DNA from: Aphis gossypii
Lineage: Eukaryota > Arthropoda > Insecta > Hemiptera > Aphididae
NCBI RefSeq assembly: GCF_020184175.1
Contig: NC_065531.1
Coordinates: 44,723,213-44,787,212, forward strand
DNA length: 64,000 nucleotides
Direction: 5' to 3'
Part shown: one piece after another, positions 57,837 to 64,000 of the stretch
Numbering within the stretch: position 1 is the first letter of the stretch
Layout: each line of letters begins with the position of its first letter
Notes under the pieces: model-generated
Told to the model about the DNA's origin: nothing
What the model saw: only the letters and a program-made list of their open reading frames with translations
Databases searched by the model: none
Position numbers and translations under genes: made by a program

Positions 57837-60800
57837 GTAAGTACGCACAACTGTTTTGAATAACTATCAAGTCAATGATATATTATTTATAAATTTATAA
57901 TATAGCTATGTATTATACATTAATCACATTTTGTTTTTATTGAAACTAATATTGTTAATAATATCTTGAATGTATAATTCGTTCAAAAACTATGATCACA
58001 TTATATTAAGATTAATTTATTACATGATGTAATACCTCGTAAAATACCTTTTGTGAAACGATTTTAATATGTTATAAAATAGTATCTATTCAATAGTAAA
58101 CCCGAGGATCTTGGTCTTCTGTAGTTCTGTGTAATATGTTTCGAGTATAAGTAGGTGTCTCGTCATTGAACTCTGGTGTATCTGTATTTAATGAAAGTGA
58201 ATAATCAATAATATGATATATTGTGTCGTACGATTTTCATCGAATTTTGTCAGCCTCTATTTCTACGAGTATTTTTTTGTAATTTTTATACTGAAATCAA
58301 GTACCTACTATTTTCAGTTCATTTTTCTGGGAGTAATGCAATAGGATTTTTTACCAAAAATATCGCATGATTTATAAATTTATAATAACATAAAATATAA
58401 TGTAAATCGCTTATTGACTTAATCCCAACAGACTAACAAGTAAAATAATTTTAGTTGGCTCGCTACATACAAAGCTTAAAATTAATCAATACCTATATAT
58501 TTCAAAATTTTTATTATGCATAAAAAATAATAATATAATTTTTGATATTTTTAGTATATAATATATCAACATTTGAACTTTAATATAATGAATGTAAAAA
58601 TATCGTACTAACCTATATAATATCTAATATTTATGATATTTTTAAATTACATTATGACCAATTTATATGAATACATTTTTAAAGATTTATTTAAAAAAAA
58701 ACAAAATAAAAGTATAAAATTTCCAAATGTCCATAACTAGCTCATAGCCAGTGACGAGGATTATTCATTAGGTAGAGTAGGCGTCCGCTTTGGGGCCTCA
58801 CTCATTTAAAGGGCCCCATGAAAACGAAAAACCCTAACTTTTTTATTTAATAATACCTGTATTTTATTTACGAATTTATGGGACAAGAGTCAATATGAAA
58901 TCTAAATATTAAATTAAAGATACATGTAAACAATAATTTTGTAAGAGCCCGAAAATCTAATTGCTTAGGGCTCACAAATGATTAATCCGGCACTGCTCAT
59001 AACTCATATAAAGTAAAAAAGTAAAAATAATATAATCATGTATAGGAAATTTTCGGTGTTCTTGTTGTATGGAATCTACCGCACATAGTTCGTATACGTC
59101 ATATGCGGTGCGGTTTATCATGTTTTACTGATATTGATCTTATAACTTTATTGATGTGTGATTTTTTTTGGGGGGGTACACCATAACTGGTCGAAATAAT
59201 GCCTTAATTTAAAACTTCAGGGGTGGTTTCCGATGGCACAGTGAATATCCTTGATACATTATAGAAGTCAAAAATAAATATTTTCCAATAATTTTCAAAG
59301 TATTTTTTTATAGTGTATTTAAAAAAAAAATGCGTGCCCAAAAAAACTTGAAAATGTAGTATACTAATAAAGTTTTTTATAAGTAAGTCATTCTTATTAT
59401 TGTTAAAAAAAAATAAAAATCGCGAAAATTTGCAAGTAATTTTGTAGTAACAAATTCATAAAAAATTTTGTATTTATATCTAATATAAAAAAATTCAAAA
59501 TTAAGTTTTCCATTAGTTTATCTTCAAAGAGCTATAGAGAAAACTCGAAACGTCATTATAGGTAAAAATGTTATGAGCGTCTGAATTTTAAATTTTTACG
59601 AAATCGCGTAACGATAATGATTTACCTATCCTCAAACGATTTTCAATAATTGTTATTATTCAAAAACTATAAGCCGTAGATACTTGAAAAATTAACCAGC
59701 TATTAAGATTGACATTTGTTTTACTTACATAATTTGATTTTCAAAATAAAATAAAATATTTCGCTTATTTTAAAGCTATTTTTAAGGATTTGAAATATTC
59801 GTTTTTGTTTAGTTTTTTATTATAAATATTGATAAAATTGTTTTGCTTATAATACTTGAAAATTTAATACAAAGCTTTTCATAAGTCAGTGTTATAGTGT
59901 AACGTGGTTGGGGATGACCCGTTAAATATATGATATTCAGGGAAGAAGTTGGTTTCTTATGAATATAAGTTAACCGTAGCTCGGGAGCAAATGGTACTCA
60001 GGGTACAAATAAATGTGGATTGATCCAAATACTTATAAATATATCAAGTTTATTTTTACCTAAATAAAATGTTTACAAGCTGTCTCTTATATAATATATA
60101 TCTTATTTAGCCGTAGCTTTACAATAGCTAAATATGAGACAGCACAGGGGGGGCATAATGTACATTCATCATAATATATTTTACATGTTTTGGTTTACGA
60201 TACACATACATGTATACGCCTATATACATATATGTATGTATACTATATAATATATATAATATGTACCTACAGTTGCATATTATTATGTTTATAAATAAAT
60301 ATGTAACAATCGTTTCAATAGACTATAGTGATTCAAAAATTATAAGAATACCTACGTAGGCACGATTTTTTTTTATTAGAATTTAAATTTTAAATATTGA
60401 CAAAAATTCATGAATATTTGCAAATTATTTTGTAGATATAATTCATAAAAAGTTTTGTATAAGTAGCTAAGAGTTGAAAATTTAATACAAGATTTTCTAG
60501 AAGTTTTGCTTACAATAATTATAAAAGAACTTAAATTTTGGTGTATTCAGGTCATTAAAACATTTTAACCTTTTTTACCAACCATCAGAAATTATATCCT
60601 AGGCTGACAAGTGACAAATCATTTCCGTTCAGAATCGTTTATCGTATTCAATGATACCTATCATTGGATTCAAATTAAATTTATTATAGTGGCCTACTAT
60701 GTACTGCAGCAAAGCGTTACTCAGTTGACCATTCTTTTTTTTTTTTTTTGACACAATAATCAAATTAAGTTGAAAATTGAATTATTTTCTCTATTATGAA

Positions 60801-63800
60801 ACTTTATCCTTAAACAAAAAAAAACAATTCATTGTAAATCCAATACACCGCTCCTCTCTGAATAAAGGGTAGGTTAGTAGGTTTTCTAACTGTATGTTTT
60901 TTTAATCCCTTTGTGCACCAATCATGTACTATAACTGTATACATATATAGATACTTAGTATCTATATAATATAGTCTTGACGTCTTAATTGAAGTTATCT
61001 AATTTTAGATTCTAATCAAATCATGTTTTTTTTTTGTATCATATAGTATCAATATTGTCTTATAAGTTATAAGTTAGTTTCTGGTAGAGGTTAGTCTATA
61101 GATGGTAAAAAGAAAATGTAGTATTCGAGGAAATTTAATTTTAGATTTTAAGCGGATTAATAATTGTATTGATTTTACTATGTGTTTGTTTCCTTTGTCT
61201 GTATACACTATTTATAGTAGAAAACATAATTCGATACAATAAACTCATATAAGTTTTTCTTTATAGTTGTAAAATATTAAAAATACATAATATATAGACA
61301 TTTTTCATAATATGCATTTTAAGTTAAATTCTCAACAAAATTCGTCAATATTACAACAATTTACAAGATTTTTCGTAGTAAAAAAATATTAGTCTTCAAT
61401 TTGTATAGGTACCTAATGAGGATTTAATAATACAATAATGTATAATAGTTCTGACAAGTAATTAATACTTGTGTCAAAAAATTCAATAAAGATAATCTGA
61501 TTATATTTTTATAGAAGTCGAACGAAATTACTTATTTAAACGATGAATGACGATGGTGGTCATTATTTTTTGTTATAATTTTAAAACATCATTTTCCTAA
61601 GGACATAATATTTTTATGCACCTTTGTACCTATATTATAAGTTTTATTTAACGCAATGACAAAAAAAAAATAATAATAATATTATGTGAATTTTTTTATT
61701 AAGATATTACTACCTGACAAATATATCACAATTATTATAAACATATTCATACTGTTTCATTCACTATTTTACTGTCACTTTTTTTTTGTTTTCCCGAATT
61801 TTTTTTTTTTTTTTGAAAAATACTGGAAAATTCTCACTTTTGACCTCTTTAATGAACCAAGGATATTCACTTGGCCATCGCCCATCGGAAACCACTCCTG
61901 AAGTTTTAAATTGAAGCATTATTTCGACAAGTTAGAAATGGTGTACAAAGACAAAAAAAAACACACACATCAATGTAAAATCAATATACATTCATCACTT
62001 CGTTCAGAATCTAAAATTAAGTAGACACAATCATATTTTATTCATTCAATCACACACAATTTATTTACAAAAACAACATCGTATTTCAAATTTAAAACAT
62101 TATTCGTCTAAAGATTTTTTGTGATTTTTTATACAAGTAAAATGTTGAGTGTCCTTTGGTCCTTTATATTATTATGTTATAATATTTAATATTGGTGTAC
62201 CTACTTACCTTTAGACCAGCGGTGGCCAGCCATGCGTTTTGGTTGCATCGACTGCAGTCGATCTTTCTAAGAATATAGGTTGATCATTATAAAAATTAAT
62301 TTTACCATCATATGTGACTTATTAGTTGTTTGAAAACGTCAACGACCTCTGCTTTAGACTATTAAACTTAAAGAACTGCTACGAAAGCAATATTTTGTTT
62401 TTGTCTATAATTTGAGAGAAGATTAACAGAAATATATTAAGTAATTAATTAGTCATTTTTCGTAAATTGTATGTAATAAAATATTATATTACATAATTAT
62501 AACAACTTAGTATTATTTCGTCATTGCATAGGCGTTTTGACGTTATTGTAGTTTTAGTATAACCGTATAGGTATTCAATAAAATTATTGTAATGCATTTT
62601 TCAAAGGTCATTACGTCCTACATTTATTTATTTATTTTTACAGGTTCGTAAAAATGTTAGTAATTCAAAAGTCAAATTGAGTCCAACCTCAAAAATGTCA
62701 CAAGGTTCTTCACAAACAATGGATCGAGAAATAAAGTAGGTAGTAATTTATTGTATTAGGTAACTTTATTAAAATGTGGTTTTTATTAATCAATAAATAA
62801 TTAATAATTATAATAGGAAAGTAATAAGATTAGCCCAGATTTATATGTATGTAGATTTATTTATATAGATACATTAAACATTTAGACCAACTTCCAGTTA
62901 CAACCATGGGCCCCCATAGGTAACATTTGGGGGGGGGGGGGGGGTTAAAATAAAAAAATTTCTTAAATGTAAGGTAATAAAGATAATAATGATATTATGG
63001 TAGGTAATATTTAATGAGCTACAAGTTTTTAATATTTTTTGTTCAGGGGGAGGGCAAGTACTGAAGTACCCTATCTTGCCTCCCCAATGGTTCAAATGGC
63101 TCACTGGGCGCCCATGGTTACATAGTTACAATTGAAAGTGTCTTTGTGGCTATATACTTTATATATATTATAATTTATAAGAATAAGACACTGAATTATT
63201 TATTAAAATGTATACATCTCTCTTCAGTTATACTTCCCATCATAATTTTAGAAAATAAAATTAAACAAAATATTAAAACAAGTTTAATAGGTATTCAATT
63301 TAAAATTTGAATAAAAGAAAGTTAAATTATTGATAGTGACTCATTCAAAGTTTTTTTTATACCTTGTACAGTTGTACATAATGTATAGGTAAATAACTAT
63401 AGGCCAAAGGTATCCCTGCAGTGCACTTCATTGCCCGTACAAAATGCATCCGTGTTAAATTTGATTGACATAATGCTATTATTTAGCGTAATGCGAGTGA
63501 AAAAATAATACTTCTGGTTTTCTAATTTGATGTAACTTTTTTTTTTTTAACAATTTTCTAGAAAAATTGATTCAGTGTATAATCAGAAAGAACAATCATT
63601 AATTCCATTACATTTAAAGATTTCAAAAGAATTAACTATAACTCATGTCAATGATACAAAAAATAATATAATATCAAAGTTAAAAAAATTACCTGAAATT
63701 ACTGTTGATTTAATTAAACCTGAGCCAGTTTTTAAAGTCCCTGAATCTCCAAAACCTAAAACAAAAAATATTAAAAAATATACCATACCATCTAATGTAT

Positions 63801-64000
63801 TAAAAGATAAAGGAGCTACTCATAATATTAAACTTAACTCAAACACGAATTTAAATTCTAGTGCAGTTCTAAAACAAAAACAAATATTAAATAAAACGTC
63901 ATTGATAACAAAGAGTTCAGATAATAAAGGAATTTCAAAAAAACCAGAAACTTCTATTAAAATACATTCAGTCTTGGGAAAAGAAAATTTACAAAGAACT
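57753..64000 (+). CDS. Unrecognised Lys/Ser/Asn-rich protein with SxIP and KEN motifs, 5' part, 3 exons, runs off right edge
   Basis: Exons 57753-57836, 62644-62735 and 63562-64000 join in frame at GT/AG borders to give 205 residues, still open at the window end. No known domain was recognised. The protein is basic, low in hydrophobics and probably disordered. Seen: RKPSIIPVPVRK (20-31), containing the four-residue S-x-I-P pattern (S23-P26) flanked by basic residues and prolines, as in EB1-binding plus-end tracking proteins; PEPVFKVPESPKPK in the middle; and GKENLQ (198-203), a KEN-box pattern used by APC/C substrates. Such motifs are short and can arise by chance in Lys/Asn-rich sequence, so a microtubule or cell-cycle role is inference. 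ATG at 57753 is in AAATATG context. It diverges from COLGALT, 3.9 kb apart. Confidence 0.75.
58749..58995. mobile_element. hAT-like MITE, 247 bp, in SxIP/KEN gene intron 1
   Basis: Ends CAGTGACGAGGATTATTCAT and (reverse) CAGTGCCGGATTAATCATT form an imperfect inverted repeat. Flanks CTCATAGC (58741-58748) and CTCATAAC (58996-59003) match at 7 of 8 positions, fitting an aged 8-bp hAT duplication. Confidence 0.8.
59130..59880 (+). repeat. Dispersed repeat family A, copy 2, proximal part
   Basis: Aligns by eye with 44161-44938, with shared AACTTCAGGGGTGGTTTCCG, GAATATCCTTG, GAGAAAACTCGA and TATGAGCGTCT blocks. A run of 7 G near 59170 replaces the GTCTGTG stretch. Lies in SxIP/KEN gene intron 1. 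Confidence 0.8.
60355..60720 (+). repeat. Dispersed repeat, possible distal part of copy 2
   Basis: Repeats the TTCATAAAAAGTTTTGTAT and GAAAATTTAATACAAG style blocks of family A and ends CGTTCAGAATCGTTTATCGT with a TGATACCTATCA palindrome. It may continue 59130-59880 with unrelated sequence inserted at about 59885-60350. The link is inference. Confidence 0.45.
61134..61220 (+). repeat. Dispersed repeat family A, decayed 5' end
   Basis: TTTAATTTTAGATTTTAAGC, then ATTGATTTTACTATGTGTTTG and CTTTGTCTGTATACAC resemble the start of copies 1 and 3, without the downstream part. Confidence 0.5.
61755..62020 (-). repeat. Dispersed repeat family A, copy 3, inverted
   Basis: Reverse strand reads TTTTAGATTCTGAACGAAGT, then ACTTCAGGAGTGGTTTCCGA and GTGAATATCCTTGGTTC, matching copies 1 and 2. 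Its 5' end is the best preserved of the three. Confidence 0.8.
62217..62351. mobile_element. Very short hAT-like element, 135 bp, with perfect 8-bp duplication
   Basis: Flanked by CTTTAGAC at 62209-62216 and 62352-62359. Ends CAGCGGTGGCC and (reverse) CAGAGGTCG keep only the hAT CAGNGGT core. It lies in intron 1 of the SxIP/KEN gene. Confidence 0.75.
62644..62735 (+). CDS. SxIP/KEN protein exon 2
   Basis: Acceptor TTTTTACAG|GTTCGT, donor ATAAA|GTAGGT. Encodes VRKNVSNSKVKLSPTSKMSQ and a Ser/Gln-rich end. It enters in phase 0 and leaves with two bases of a Lys codon completed at 63562. Confidence 0.75.
62903..63118. mobile_element. MITE with palindromic CCATGGGC ends, 216 bp, in SxIP/KEN gene intron 2
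   Basis: Inverted ends ACCATGGGC / GCCCATGGT are flanked by TACA on both sides, a possible 4-bp duplication. Contains a run of 16 G (62929-62944). The half nearest 62903 recurs, in opposite orientation, at 43043-43150, showing it is a dispersed family. Confidence 0.7.
63562..64000 (+). CDS. SxIP/KEN protein exon 3 (partial)
   Basis: Acceptor AATTTTCTAG|AAAAATT. 146 codons without a stop in a region where stops are dense by composition, which supports coding. Encodes KELTITHVNDTKN, LPEITVDLIKPEP, PKPKTKNIKK and, at the window end, VLGKENLQRT. Continues beyond 64000. Confidence 0.82.

Noticed and set aside
61686..61901. 71-codon open frame near 61.7 kb
   Set aside because: Lies across the inverted copy of repeat family A; Phe-rich from poly(T).
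62898..63104. 68-codon minus-strand open frame
   Set aside because: It is the CCATGGGC-ended MITE; proline run comes from its homopolymer tract.
1..64000. tRNA or rRNA genes
   Set aside because: No B-box GGTTCRANNCC with an acceptor fold and no rRNA core sequence was recognised by eye.

Overview
The window is very AT-rich animal nuclear DNA with spliced genes, 64-80 bp and multi-kb introns, TTAGG-type telomere-like pentamers and many small DNA transposons. Base composition, repeat style and recurrent TAGGTA/TACCTA words suggest an insect, most likely a hemipteran such as an aphid. The species is inference; the gene families are read from the translated exons.

Three protein-coding genes can be reconstructed. 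(1) A glycosyltransferase-25 / procollagen galactosyltransferase gene (COLGALT type) lies on the minus strand. Its start codon is at 53819. Exons 1-5 lie between 53819 and 50417, and exons 6 and 7 are at 2312-2238 and 2164-2107, with the rest beyond the left edge. The 403 residues so far run in family order and in frame, which implies one intron of about 48.1 kb (2313-50416). (2) Inside that intron, on the opposite strand, lies a complete four-coding-exon class A GPCR of 424 residues (47697-50269). Its stop codon is only 147 bp from COLGALT exon 5. Its ionic-lock motif is NHY instead of DRY, and its TM7 motif is NSxxY instead of NPxxY. (3) On the plus strand, diverging from COLGALT, the 5' part of an unrecognised Lys/Ser/Asn-rich protein gene starts at 57753 and runs off the right edge. 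It has an SxIP-type motif and a KEN motif, which hints at a microtubule or cell-cycle role.

Layout: 1-2106 is probable COLGALT intron. 2107-2312 holds exons 6-7. 2313-47623 is almost gene-free intron with dispersed repeats, CpG-richer islands (about 8.1-8.5, 14.4-14.5, 25.7-27.5 and 40.6-41.1 kb), a duplicated 180-bp module near 26 kb and one isolated 121-codon ORF at 38.8 kb. 47624-50269 is the nested GPCR. 50417-53819 holds COLGALT exons 5-1. 53820-57752 is the divergent intergenic region. 57753-64000 is the third gene, whose introns are loaded with hAT-like and other short elements.

No tRNA, rRNA or CRISPR was seen and no autonomous transposase is intact. The strongest points for follow-up are the nested antisense arrangement in the giant intron, the atypical GPCR motifs, a hAT-type element with a perfect 8-bp target duplication whose edge is 29 bp from a COLGALT splice acceptor, and the new SxIP/KEN-bearing gene.
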